Source of the DNA: Terriglobia bacterium
Lineage (GTDB): Bacteria; Acidobacteriota; Terriglobia; Terriglobales; Acidobacteriaceae
Assembly (NCBI GenBank): GCA_020073385.1
Contig: JAIQFH010000048.1
Location: 1 to 60,941 of the forward strand
Direction of reading: 5' to 3'
Length of the DNA: 60,941 nucleotides
Shown here: positions 29,865-38,041 of the stretch, in pieces
How positions within the stretch are numbered: position 1 is the stretch's first letter
Layout: every line of letters starts with the position of its first letter
The notes under the pieces: generated by a model
Database searches by the model: none
Seen by the model: the letters and a program-made list of their open reading frames with translations, nothing else
Told to the model about the DNA's origin: nothing
Made by a program: the position numbers and the translations under genes

Positions 29865-32073
29865 AATCAAGGAAACAACGTACTTGAAAGACCTGTGGAA
29901 CGAAGAGCACGCCCTCGAACTGGGTGGAGATCAGTTGGCGCTTTTGCGATACCGCTCCAACTTGCTGGGCACGGATCTCCGCATCACCAACTTCGGCGGC
30001 GGAAACACGAGTTCGAAGATCGAGTTACCAGACCCGTTTACCGGAAAGCCTGTCCGCGTACTGGCAGTCAAAGGCAGTGGCGGCGACATCGGCTCGATTG
30101 GCGAGTCGGGATTCGCCCTTCTCTATCTCGATCGCCTCGAGCACCTGAAGGAGTTGTACCGCGGCGAGAAGTATGAGGATGAGATGGTCCGCTACTATCC
30201 TCTCTCTGCATTTGGCGAGAATCGCGTTGCGGCTTCCATCGATACTCCGTTGCATGCGTTCCTTCCGTTTACACATGTTGATCATCTGCATCCCGACTGG
30301 GCAATTGCACTGGCCGCTAGCGCGAATGGCAAACGGAAGCTGGATCAATTCAACAAGGAATTCGGCCGCAAAATCGTCTGGGTTCCATGGCAGCGGCCGG
30401 GTTTTGAGCTGGCACTTCTGATCGAACGCGCAGTCAAAGAGAACCCAGATGCCGACGGCCTGATCCTCGGAGGCCACGGCCTGTTCACCTGGGGAATGAC
30501 ACAACGGGACTGCTATCTGAACAGCGTCCACACCATAGACCAGATGGGCGAATTCATCCAACAGCATCAGGCCAAGAAAGGCTCTCAGTTCGGTGGAGTT
30601 GAGCACTCGCCGGTTCAGGACCGCAAGGCCATCGCCACGCAGATTCTTCCCGTATTGCGCGGCACCCTATCCTCGAACCGCCGAGTCGTCGCGCACTACG
30701 CCGATGACGACGATGCGCTGGCCTTTGCCGGATCGAAGTGGGCCAAGGAACTGAGCTCTCTTGGAACCAGTTGTCCCGACCACTTTTTGCGAACCAGAGT
30801 CAGTCCGTGGTTCATCGATTGGGATCCTGCGAATGAAGACGTTCAGGCCCTCAAGAACCGCATTCGAGACGAGGTCGCCGCCTACCGTGCTGGTTATAAA
30901 AAGTATTACGAAGAATGGGCTACCAGCGAGTCTCCCAAGCTTCGCGATTCGAATCCGTCGGTCGTTGTCATCCCCGGCCTGGGCCTGTTCGGTTTCGGCA
31001 AGAATAAGAAGGAAGCCCGGATCACGACTGAGTTCTTCATCAACGCCATCCACGTGATGGCGGGAGCCAATGCCTTGGAAGACAGCGGCGTCACGCATCC
31101 GCTTCCTCAGGCGCGGACTGCAGAGCAGTCCAAGCAATTCACTGAATTTCACAACTATGTTGCGCTGCCAAGATCGGAGGCATTCCGCATCGAGTATTGG
31201 GCTCTGGAAGAGGCCAAACTGCAGCGCATGCCCGCCGAAGCGGAGTTCAGCCGCAAGATCGCGCTGGTCATCGGCGGAGCCAGCGGAATCGGCCGTGAAG
31301 TTGCACTCCTCCTCGGCCGCAGGGGAGCACACCTTGTTGTTGCCGATTTTGATCAGACAGGCGCCAGCAAAGTAGCTGACGAGGTCGGGGCAGTCTCCTC
31401 CTCCGAGTTCGTTGCCGCGACCGCAGTTGACCTCAGCTCGTCCGAGTCTCTGGCAGAAGCGATCCGATTCACGATTTCGAGGTTCGGCGGCATCGACATC
31501 ATTGTGAACACCGCCGCGATTTATCCTGTACCCGGTCCTGACGGAGAGCTTTCTGAAGCACAATGGGCTAAAACGTTCCTGGTGAATGTAACCGGTAATT
31601 ACCTTCTAGCCCGCCAAACGGATTGGGTATTCAAAGATCAAAACCTTTCCGTCACGATGGTGCTTACCAGTTCGGCGAATGCAGTCGTACCCAAGAAAGG
31701 TAGCGAAGCCTACGACACGAGCAAGGCGGCTTTGAATCACCTGATCCGCGAACTCGCTATCAAGCTCAGCCCGTATGTACGGGTGAATGGGATAGCGCCC
31801 GCAACGGTCGTCGCCGGATCCACGATGTTCCCTCGCGATCGCGTCATGCAATCTTTGCAGAAATATAAGATCGAGTTCTCGGAGTCCGAGACGACCGAGG
31901 AGCTGCGCGCTAAGCTGGCTGATTTCTACGCGCAGCGCACGCTGACCAAGCGCCCCATTCTGCCGCAAGACTGCGCGAATGCGATTGTCTGGCTGGCCGG
32001 CGATCAGTGCGGCAAAACGACCGGACACGTGATCCCGGTGGACGGTGGCTTGTCCGAAGCCTATCTTCGCTAG
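29857..32073 (+). CDS. rhaEW: bifunctional rhamnulose-1-phosphate aldolase / lactaldehyde dehydrogenase
   Basis: A 738-aa fusion of two enzymes. Residues 1-460 are a class II aldolase-type domain (TDLRITNFGGGNTSSKIE, VKGSGGDIGSIGESGFALL, GLILGGHGLFTWG) that cleaves rhamnulose-1-phosphate to dihydroxyacetone phosphate and L-lactaldehyde. Residues 470-738 are a short-chain dehydrogenase with the cofactor loop ALVIGGASGIGREVALLLG and the YDTSK active-site pair, expected to oxidise lactaldehyde to lactate. The same fusion is known in Bacillus and Rhizobium rhamnose operons. It overlaps rhaB by 8 bp. Confidence 0.92.
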   Translation: MPEIKETTYLKDLWNEEHALELGGDQLALLRYRSNLLGTDLRITNFGGGNTSSKIELPDPFTGKPVRVLAVKGSGGDIGSIGESGFALLYLDRLEHLKELYRGEKYEDEMVRYYPLSAFGENRVAASIDTPLHAFLPFTHVDHLHPDWAIALAASANGKRKLDQFNKEFGRKIVWVPWQRPGFELALLIERAVKENPDADGLILGGHGLFTWGMTQRDCYLNSVHTIDQMGEFIQQHQAKKGSQFGGVEHSPVQDRKAIATQILPVLRGTLSSNRRVVAHYADDDDALAFAGSKWAKELSSLGTSCPDHFLRTRVSPWFIDWDPANEDVQALKNRIRDEVAAYRAGYKKYYEEWATSESPKLRDSNPSVVVIPGLGLFGFGKNKKEARITTEFFINAIHVMAGANALEDSGVTHPLPQARTAEQSKQFTEFHNYVALPRSEAFRIEYWALEEAKLQRMPAEAEFSRKIALVIGGASGIGREVALLLGRRGAHLVVADFDQTGASKVADEVGAVSSSEFVAATAVDLSSSESLAEAIRFTISRFGGIDIIVNTAAIYPVPGPDGELSEAQWAKTFLVNVTGNYLLARQTDWVFKDQNLSVTMVLTSSANAVVPKKGSEAYDTSKAALNHLIRELAIKLSPYVRVNGIAPATVVAGSTMFPRDRVMQSLQKYKIEFSESETTEELRAKLADFYAQRTLTKRPILPQDCANAIVWLAGDQCGKTTGHVIPVDGGLSEAYLR

Positions 32074-32098
32074 GCGATTTTTTGTTAAGGAGATGAAG

Positions 32099-32416
32099 AT
32101 GCAGCGCATCTGCTTTGTGTTGCAAGTCAAGCCCGAACGGCTTGAAGAGTACAAAAAACGGCATCGCCAAGTGTGGCCCGAGATGCAAGCAGCCCTCCGT
32201 GAAACCGGGTGGGGGAATTACACGCTGTTCCTGCGCGATGACGGCCTTCTCGTCGGATATCTGGAGACTGACGACTTTGAGCGCGCACGTGCGCGGATGG
32301 CGCAACGCGAGGTGAATGAAAGATGGCAACGGGAGATGGGCGACTTCTTCGTTCAGCCCGATGGAGTTCTCCCTGATCGTGCGATGCGCCCGTTAGAAGA
32401 AGTATTCCACCTTTAA
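32099..32416 (+). CDS. rhaM: L-rhamnose mutarotase
   Basis: Interconverts rhamnose anomers. The 105-aa product carries the family pattern: RICFVLQVKPERLEEYKKRH, VWPEMQAALRETGWGNYTLFL, LVGYLETDDF and ERWQREMGDFFV. Among ATGs at 32093 and 32099, the second is preferred because AAGGAG sits 6 bp before it. An apparent longer frame starting inside rhaEW is not needed. It lies 25 bp after rhaEW and 18 bp before the transporter. Confidence 0.9.
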   Translation: MQRICFVLQVKPERLEEYKKRHRQVWPEMQAALRETGWGNYTLFLRDDGLLVGYLETDDFERARARMAQREVNERWQREMGDFFVQPDGVLPDRAMRPLEEVFHL

Positions 32417-32434
32417 GTCACACTTGAGGAATCG

Positions 32435-33652
32435 ATGAATCCAAACCCGGCACTGGGAGTTCTTTTTCACTGGCTCGGCGGCCTCGCCTCGGGCAGCTTC
32501 TACGTTCCTTATAAGGGTGTGAAGCACTGGGCATGGGAGACGTACTGGCTGGCGGGAGGATTCTTCAGCTGGATCATCGCCCCGTGGATTCTCGCTTCCT
32601 TTCTCACAAAAGATCTCTTTGCTGTGCTGGGTCAAGCTCCCGCCTCCGCGCTTTTCTGGGCTTTCTTCTTCGGACTGTTGTGGGGCGTCGGCGGGCTTAC
32701 CTTCGGCCTCACCATGCGCTACCTAGGCCTGTCACTAGGTATGGCGGTCGTGCTTGGACTCTGCGCTGCGTTTGGCACGCTCATGCCGCCAATTTTCCGT
32801 GGCGAATTCATGACCCAAGTTGTGGGCACTTCTTCAGGCCGCGTGATTCTGTTCGGAATTTTCGTCTGTCTAGCCGGAATTACCGCGGCCGGCCTGGCAG
32901 GTATTTCCAAAGAGCGCGTTATGTCACCTGAGCAGCAGCGAGCCGCGATTCAGGAGTTTGATCTGCGCAAGGGGATTGGCGTCGCTGTTCTCTCCGGCAT
33001 CATGAGCGCGTGCTTCGCTTATGGCCTGGCGGCGGGCGATCCGATTAAAACTCTGACCGTGCAACACGGCACGGCTAAACTTTGGCAGGGATTGCCCGTG
33101 CTGATCGTAGTCCTGGTCGGCGGATTCCTCACAAACTTCATCTGGTGCCTTATCCTTCTCAGCCGCAACAAGACCGGGTATCAGTTCTTCGATTCACAGA
33201 TTCGGGTGGACGGGCCTAAAGACGAACCGATCCTCGAGACTGCGTTCGACGCGCCCAGCCGCGAAGTGGTAGAGCACATCGGCTCGTCGCATCCGGGAAG
33301 AACTCAGGTTGCTGTGATGTCGGAAGGACCGCCGTCGTCGCCGGTCGTCGTTCAAGCTCCGATGCTTCGCAACTATCTTCTCTGCGCTTTGGCAGGTACA
33401 ACCTGGTACTTCCAATTCTTCTTCTACACGATGGGCGAGAGCCAGATGGGACGCTACGGCTTTTCCAGTTGGACGCTGCACATGGCCAGCATCATCATCT
33501 TCAGCAGCCTTTGGGGAATCGGCTTCAAAGAGTGGAAAGGCGCCGGTGCTCGCGCCGGATCGCTCCTGACTCTGGCCTTGTTTCTGCTTGTCGCTTCTAC
33601 GGTGATTGTCGGCTACGGCAACTATCTCGGCTTGGCGAATGCTGCGCGCTAG
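32435..33652 (+). CDS. rhaT: L-rhamnose/proton symporter, RhaT family
   Basis: A 405-aa inner-membrane transporter with about ten hydrophobic helices. The start NPALGVLFHWLGGLASGSFYVPYKGVKHWAWETYWLAGG and the C-terminal GESQMGRYGFSSWTLHMASIIIFSSLWGI match the RhaT family. A hydrophilic loop of some 50 residues (about 250-300) interrupts the helices. The ATG at 32435 has GAGGAA 4 bp upstream. As the last gene of the rha operon it supplies cytoplasmic rhamnose after the extracellular rhamnosidases have released it. Confidence 0.92.
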   Translation: MNPNPALGVLFHWLGGLASGSFYVPYKGVKHWAWETYWLAGGFFSWIIAPWILASFLTKDLFAVLGQAPASALFWAFFFGLLWGVGGLTFGLTMRYLGLSLGMAVVLGLCAAFGTLMPPIFRGEFMTQVVGTSSGRVILFGIFVCLAGITAAGLAGISKERVMSPEQQRAAIQEFDLRKGIGVAVLSGIMSACFAYGLAAGDPIKTLTVQHGTAKLWQGLPVLIVVLVGGFLTNFIWCLILLSRNKTGYQFFDSQIRVDGPKDEPILETAFDAPSREVVEHIGSSHPGRTQVAVMSEGPPSSPVVVQAPMLRNYLLCALAGTTWYFQFFFYTMGESQMGRYGFSSWTLHMASIIIFSSLWGIGFKEWKGAGARAGSLLTLALFLLVASTVIVGYGNYLGLANAAR

Positions 33653-33913
33653 TTATCGAATCCTTCGCGGGCGTGTCAGCCTGGACGTGGCCGTCAGCCC
33701 ATTCACTCCTTGATCAAGATTCGCGCCACACACCGAGAAGGTGCAGTACAAACTGCCGTCGCTCGAATCGGAATCGTCCGTCAACACCCGCATGACTCCC
33801 GACGATATTGCCTCCCGAATTGCGGCACTCCTGTGCCGCTGCCGGCTGAATTGTCGCTCAGCCCGATTCCGCTGGGACGGCAAGCGGTGATTTTGTGGAA
33901 GCTTTTATTTTGT

Positions 33914-33961
33914 TGGCGTCCCCGACGGGATTTGAACCCGTGTTACCGCCGTGAGAGGGCA
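33914..33961 (-). tRNA. 3' half of tRNA-Glu(CTC), probable attachment-site remnant
   Basis: On the minus strand this reads as the anticodon loop CTCTCAC (anticodon CTC), the 3' arm GGCGG, variable TAACA, a five-pair T arm ACGGG-TTCAAAT-CCCGT, the acceptor strand CGGGGAC, G73 and an encoded CCA. The 5' half (D arm, acceptor 5' strand) is absent: sequence identity stops at about position 31. It is not a functional tRNA but the kind of duplicated 3' end left by integrases. The rest of the 492-bp gap between rhaT and 34145 shows no gene. Confidence 0.85.
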
Positions 33962-34144
33962 TCAACGGTATCGTAAGTTATTGAAACTGCGCAATGCGGA
34001 TGGCTACCAAAAGCGGCTTCAGTAGGGTTCAGAAGCGGTTAAGTGGATCACAAATGGATCAAGAAACCCCCACTTCATAGTGATCTCACTTCACAGTACT
34101 GTTAACGGCCAGGAACGACAGAAAATCAGACCATGTCTCCTAAT

Positions 34145-34336
34145 CTATGCGTGCTCAAGGGCGGCAGATTTCATACGCTTGCTGTCGCGGACTTGCTCCG
34201 TGGTGAACTCGCCTCCGCAAACGCTGCAACGCCAGCCACGAGATGCGGCGTGGGCGACTATCGGCCCCGGTTGCCGGTCAGAGCGCCTAGCTCTCACCAA
34301 CTCACTGCCGCACTGTGGACACTTTCGCTGAATCAT
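34145..34336 (-). CDS. small zinc-ribbon protein
   Basis: A 63-aa protein with two Cys pairs, KCPQCGSE near the N-terminus and RCSVCGGEF about 30 residues later, the spacing of a rubredoxin-like zinc knuckle pair. CGGAG lies 3 bp before the ATG at 34336. It has no recognisable partner domain. It is the first of several stand-alone zinc ribbons in this region. Confidence 0.6.
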   Translation of the reverse strand: MIQRKCPQCGSELVRARRSDRQPGPIVAHAASRGWRCSVCGGEFTTEQVRDSKRMKSAALEHA

Positions 34337-34377
34337 AAGCTCCGCAGAAGAAACGTCTCCTCCCGCGCTCTGGAAGA

Positions 34378-35235
34378 CTAGTTGGAAGTGTGGATCGTGC
34401 GAGCCTCCTCACCCGTGAGCCGGGAAGGATCGCAATAGCCGTACCCTTTCAGGCAAGCCGCGTAATTCCGCTTGTGCTCGGCGTCAGACAACGTCTTGGT
34501 TTCAATGGTACTCAGTTTTGCATAGTCACAGGTCTCCTGCCCGTCCTTGCAAGCCGAGAGGTTGCGCTGGTGTTCTGAGTGGGCAGTTTGTCTTGCTTCC
34601 AGCGGGGTAAGTTTGGAGTGGTCGCAGGCTTCCCAGCCGTTCTCGCAATTCTGCGCATTACGCCGATGTTCTGCAGCGGTCGCGTCCCTGGTTTGCGAAG
34701 GAGTTAACCTGGCCCGATCACACGGTCCCGAGCCATCCGCACAATCGGATGCATTGAGCTGGCCTGTGGCGATGTTCACATCCTCGGTTTCTGCCGAAGT
34801 CAGTTTGGAGCGATCGCAAGCACCCCATCCATCCTTGCAGTGGGAGAGATTGCGCTGTCGCTCCGCTCTGGCCACCTCGCGGGCCTCCAACGGGGACAGT
34901 TTGGATGGGTCGCAGGACTGCATCCCGTCGGTGCAATCGGACACATTCCGCTGGTGATCGGCCACGGCCAACGCAATCGTTTCCGGTTCCGTGAGCTTTG
35001 AACGGTCACAGGCGTCGTAGCCGTTGCGGCAGTTCACAACGTTTCGCCCGTGGGCAACGAGAGCCACGTCCGTCGCTTCCGACTGGCTCAATCTGGAGTG
35101 ATCACAGGTCTCACGACCAGCTTTGCAGTCCGCCAGGTTTTGCGCAAGGTCAGAGGACTGAGCAAATGCCAAAATCGGCCAAAAACTGAGACAGGCTAGT
35201 TGCATGCCGAAACACTTCCGTAAGCTGACTTTCAT
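34378..35235 (-). CDS. secreted protein made of eight 32-residue cysteine repeats
   Basis: A 285-aa protein with signal peptide (ending WPILAFAQ) and then eight tandem units of about 32 residues. Each follows N-x3-C-x2-G-x3-C-D-x-[SA]-[KR]-L-[ST]-x2-E/Q, ending in a charged helix such as AREVARAERQR. Each unit has exactly two cysteines seven residues apart, so an intrarepeat disulfide in a periplasmic or extracellular solenoid is plausible. The unit length recalls helical-repeat families, but the C-x2-G-x3-CD core does not match TPR or Sel1. I do not recognise the family, and no function can be assigned. Confidence 0.8.
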   Translation of the reverse strand: MKVSLRKCFGMQLACLSFWPILAFAQSSDLAQNLADCKAGRETCDHSRLSQSEATDVALVAHGRNVVNCRNGYDACDRSKLTEPETIALAVADHQRNVSDCTDGMQSCDPSKLSPLEAREVARAERQRNLSHCKDGWGACDRSKLTSAETEDVNIATGQLNASDCADGSGPCDRARLTPSQTRDATAAEHRRNAQNCENGWEACDHSKLTPLEARQTAHSEHQRNLSACKDGQETCDYAKLSTIETKTLSDAEHKRNYAACLKGYGYCDPSRLTGEEARTIHTSN

Positions 35236-35265
35236 ATTCGTGCCGCCTTTCGAGCGATAAGGGAA

Positions 35266-35463
35266 TCACGCTGCCATTGAAGCGTATAGCACCAGCTCTT
35301 GACGGCTCTTCAGTTCCAAGAGATGAACTATCCACGCTATGCAGCCTCGTACTTTTGCTCCCGTTAGATTCAGTTTCTCTGCAATGTCATCATCATTTAG
35401 CCCTTCCCCTAGCAATCGATAGATCGGGCCCAGAACGCCTGTTTGTTCCCACAAGCCTCGCAT
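35266..35463 (-). CDS. short LuxR/GerE-type HTH protein
   Basis: A 65-aa protein that is almost only a GerE-like HTH: PIYRLLGEGLNDDDIAEKLNLTGAKVRGCIAWIVHLLELKSRQELVLYA, in which the DDDIAEKL helix and the second helix take the recognition positions. The ATG at 35463 has GAGGAGG 6 bp upstream. It lacks a receiver or ligand-binding domain, so it may be a free-standing DNA-binding module or a remnant of a larger LuxR-type regulator. Confidence 0.65.
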   Translation of the reverse strand: MRGLWEQTGVLGPIYRLLGEGLNDDDIAEKLNLTGAKVRGCIAWIVHLLELKSRQELVLYASMAA

Positions 35464-35587
35464 TTCATGCCTCCTCGTGACACGGATCCACGCCAGCAAC
35501 AAACAATCTCCTCATCAAAACTCTCAACCAGCCGAAACCGACGGGCGGTTCCGGCCAGTTGTGAGGGTTGTCTGCCCTTCGTAGAAA

Positions 35588-36305
35588 CTACTTCCTATCT
35601 TCTTTGGCCTCGGCAATCTTCGCCTGTTGCCCTGCCTCGGACACGGCTCTTAAGAACGCATCTGCGCTTCGCGGAGTGGTCGCTTTTCCCGAAAGAATGT
35701 TGCGGAACATCATGTGCCTGCCATAGATGGCGTGAGTGGAGTCATCGTCCTGCTCCACAACTGCCCCTTCCAACGTCAGGCCGGCGAACACACCTCTCGA
35801 GCGCGAATAAGTCAGCACTTCAGTGTTCATCTTCCAGTCCGTCCCAGCGGAGGCATGACGGCCAACGGGGCCTGCTGCGACTGATCCTTCTCCGGTGAGT
35901 TCAAATTTGCTGGACAGCAGGTGCTGGAAACCCTGATCGTTCAATGACCAGCATGACCAGGTCTACGCCTTCGAGGCCGATCTGCAATCCGGCGCTCCCA
36001 CCGCCAACTGAGACAAACGCGGGGGCGCTCCAACCTTCAGCGGTACGACACGTCGCCACACCCCGTCCGTGCTTGCCACCCAAGATGAAGCCGCCTTTGA
36101 TCATGTTCGGCACCACCAGGATGCACTTTGCATTGCTCAAAACCTCTTCGGGAATCCCTTTGTCTGGGGTCGCCATTATCGCGTGCAGAACATCGACCGC
36201 TGAGTCCAGCCGGGCGACAGAGTCTTGCCGAGCCGAACCTGCCCACGCGTACGTTCCAACCATCGCTACGACGCTCGTTAACAGCATTGACACTGTTTTT
36301 TTCAT
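35588..36305 (-). pseudogene. YSC84/SYLF-domain lipid-binding protein, frameshifted
   Basis: Two overlapping frames make one YSC84-like protein. The first (36305 down) has a signal peptide (LLTSVVAMVGTYAWA) and PEEVLSNAKCILVVPNMIKGGFILGGKHGRG to GLEGVDLVMLV; the second continues QGFQHLLSSKFELTGEGSVAAGPVGRHASAGTDWK to GVFAGLTLEGAVVEQD. The break is at about 35943, where the minus strand reads GTC ATTG AAC; deleting one T restores LVMNDQGF, the usual SYLF text. SYLF proteins bind lipids and in bacteria are secreted with unknown role. Either the gene is recently inactivated or there is a one-base sequencing error. A structured element copy lies 39 bp upstream of the start. Confidence 0.85.
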
Positions 36306-36343
36306 GAACTTTTCCTTTAGGTTCTACGGAACTAAGAGGAAAC

Positions 36344-36383
36344 AACTTCAGATAGCTGACTTAGCTCAGAGGACCTGAAAGAG
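36344..36383 (-). promoter_or_regulatory. repeated structured upstream element, copy A
   Basis: One of four copies of a roughly 60-bp element, each about 40 bp before a minus-strand start codon. On the minus strand it reads a hairpin TCAG-N5-CTGA, then CTAAG, a second hairpin TCAG-CTAT-CTGA, and a closing CTTAG that can pair with the CTAAG. Here it precedes the YSC84 gene. The rest of the 316-bp gap up to 36621 shows nothing else. Confidence 0.6.
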
Positions 36384-36621
36384 AGAGGAAGAACTCGTCT
36401 CAAGAATCATGATGGGCGCAACATGGAAGAATAGCTGGTCTGAATTGATCAGTTCTCAAATGCTCGCAGATAGACCCCTCGGCAATAACTGACAATGAAT
36501 AAGGGCAATGTGAGCAATCCTGCACAGTATCGCGGGCCATGCCCTGTCATCGTTGAATTGTCCAAGTTGAATTGTCCAAAATTAGCTCAATCGGCGGAGA
36601 ACGCCGCCAAGGTGAAATCGC

Positions 36622-36843
36622 ATGGAACCGTATCGTCCTTCTCTTCCTCGGCGGCTGGCTTCCGTACGCGAATCTCTCGGACGGTTGCTGGCGGTTTTTA
36701 GACCGTCACCCCGGGAAGTTCGATCAAATAGGATGTGCCCGTTTTGCGGGCTGATCACCCCACGTGCCAAGCGAGTGTGTTTGGAGTGCGGAAGGTCGCT
36801 CAGCGCCGTTTCTCTTGAGAGGCACGAAGCAAACCAAGGATAA
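36622..36843 (+). CDS. small zinc-ribbon protein
   Basis: A 73-aa protein with a basic N-terminal half (RPSLPRRLASVRESLGRLLAVFR) and a C-terminal zinc ribbon, MCPFCGLITPRAKRVCLECGRSLS, two CxxCG knuckles 14 residues apart. AAGGTG lies 7 bp before the ATG. The pattern resembles the zinc-ribbon caps found on many bacterial membrane or regulatory proteins, but it stands alone here. Confidence 0.65.
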   Translation: MEPYRPSLPRRLASVRESLGRLLAVFRPSPREVRSNRMCPFCGLITPRAKRVCLECGRSLSAVSLERHEANQG

Positions 36844-36866
36844 AAGGACAAACAGAGGAGAGCGAT

Positions 36867-37014
36867 GTGCCTTGGACGACTGTCGCTGTACTTCTGATCC
36901 CGTGGCTATCGGGTTTCACCTTGCACGTGGCCGGGGCCTGACTCACTTGCTGCTGGTTGTAGCGTTGATGTGATACCCATCAGTTTGATTAGCGGCCGCC
37001 GAGGCACGGCCTGA
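36867..37014 (+). pseudogene. lmo0937-like small membrane protein, two frameshifts
   Basis: Read in three successive frames this stretch gives PWTTVAVLLIPWLSGFTLHVAG, then GLTHLLLVVALM, then VIPISLISGRRGTA, in the order of the lmo0937/DUF5670-like small membrane proteins common in Acidobacteriota (two hydrophobic helices and a GRR tail). One base is missing near 36931 and the second break is near 36971. GAGGAG sits 6 bp before the GTG at 36867, so the gene was once expressed. Confidence 0.6.
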
Positions 37015-37044
37015 AGGTCTCATCGGGACGAATCCCAGTCCAGA

Positions 37045-37578
37045 TCAAAAAGTGCTGCTGCCGTTCCGGAGGCCTCTCCAAACCCGCGTTGGAAAAGGAA
37101 CATCCTTTAAGCAGGCGGTTGATTGGGAGGCGTCGGCTTTTTGCTTTGTCCGGTCCTCCCTCGACCTGCTCATGCGGCGGAGTTGATCTGCCTTTTGCAC
37201 CTTCAGCGTTCCTTCCCTGCGTTGCGTCGGCTTCACATTCAAGACAAAGTGAACAGTAGCCCATAGAAAATGAGCCCCATCGGACTTGGTTACGAGAGCG
37301 TCAGCGGATTTAAGCGCTCCGTCCGGCAAATCCAGATGATCGGTAAGCATTACGATTGGAAGCTGCGGCTTGACCTTTTTGATCTCAGCCGCAACGACGT
37401 CGCCATCCATCAGACCCAGATGGTACTCGAGCACTATTAAATCTACGGGCCGCGACTCCAAAAGCCGTAGGCCCTCCGAGACGTTGGTCGCTGTGAGCAA
37501 CTCGTATCCGTTCTCTCGTAGCAGAGCCAATTGAGCCGGGTCTCGATGGATGCAGAGCAGAGTGGCATTGGCAGCCAT
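37045..37578 (-). CDS. stand-alone receiver-domain protein with Glu at the phosphorylation site
   Basis: The ATG at 37578 gives a CheY-like receiver (about residues 1-115) and a basic, disordered tail of some 60 residues. Compared with a normal receiver, the acidic pocket keeps D13 (CIHRDP), T79 (VMLTDH) and K98 (LVTKSD), but the phospho-accepting aspartate is replaced by E51 (DLIVLEYHLGLMDGD). Glutamate at this place can mimic a constitutively phosphorylated state, so the protein may be locked on or be regulated otherwise. There is no output domain and no adjacent kinase. Confidence 0.75.
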   Translation of the reverse strand: MAANATLLCIHRDPAQLALLRENGYELLTATNVSEGLRLLESRPVDLIVLEYHLGLMDGDVVAAEIKKVKPQLPIVMLTDHLDLPDGALKSADALVTKSDGAHFLWATVHFVLNVKPTQRREGTLKVQKADQLRRMSRSREDRTKQKADASQSTACLKDVPFPTRVWRGLRNGSSTF

Positions 37579-37657
37579 ACGACTCACATATAGACGAGAC
37601 AATCCCAAAACTCTGCCCAGAATTGCTCACATCGCATTTCCCGGATCACAGAAAACA

Positions 37658-37673
37658 GAGCAATTGTGACCAG
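37658..37673. promoter_or_regulatory. half-conserved copy of the GGTCAATTGTGACC motif
   Basis: GAGCAATTGTGACCAG shares the right arm and centre with the perfect palindromes at 41839 and 42585. It lies between the divergent receiver gene and the zinc-protein gene at 37733. It is weak on its own and is listed because of the related sites. Confidence 0.35.
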
Positions 37674-37732
37674 ACATCTGGGGAATTGAGACCTTAGCAT
37701 CGCGTCTTATCTCCTCTTTTGAAGGAATCCCT

Positions 37733-38017
37733 ATGAGAAAACAGTATCTTCACCTCTCCACTTACCATTGCGACGCGTGCGACGGACCCGTCGTCGCTGG
37801 CTCGCTGGCGGTTCGCGAGAATGAGATATCAAAAGAAACCGATATCCGAGAGGTGGGAGCGATCTGCCTATCGTGCGGACATCGGCAGAGTTCGGCGACC
37901 GCACCGGCGCGCGCCCGCCATTTGTTGCCGATGGAGTGGGCTCCTACGGATACGATCAAGGCTTCTCACCTGACCGCTGCTTTCGTCGAGGCACTCAATC
38001 GTGCCGATCTGCACTAA
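37733..38017 (+). CDS. zinc-ribbon protein of unknown function
   Basis: A 94-aa protein with YHCDACDGPVV and GAICLSCGHRQ, two CxxC knuckles 32 residues apart that should hold one zinc. The C-terminal half (LPMEWAPTDTIKASHLTAAFVEALNRA) is likely helical. GAAGGA lies 7 bp before the ATG. There is no recognisable family or clear partner; the gene is divergent from the receiver-domain gene. Confidence 0.7.
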   Translation: MRKQYLHLSTYHCDACDGPVVAGSLAVRENEISKETDIREVGAICLSCGHRQSSATAPARARHLLPMEWAPTDTIKASHLTAAFVEALNRADLH

Positions 38018-38041
38018 ACAACTTTTGAGGCTGCGGACTGC

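Noticed and set aside
33653..33883. 76-residue minus-strand frame after rhaT
   Set aside because: There is no motif, no ribosome site, and low-complexity Arg/Ser composition.
33914..33961. A functional tRNA-Glu gene
   Set aside because: The D arm and the 5' acceptor strand are missing; only positions from about 31 to the CCA are present.
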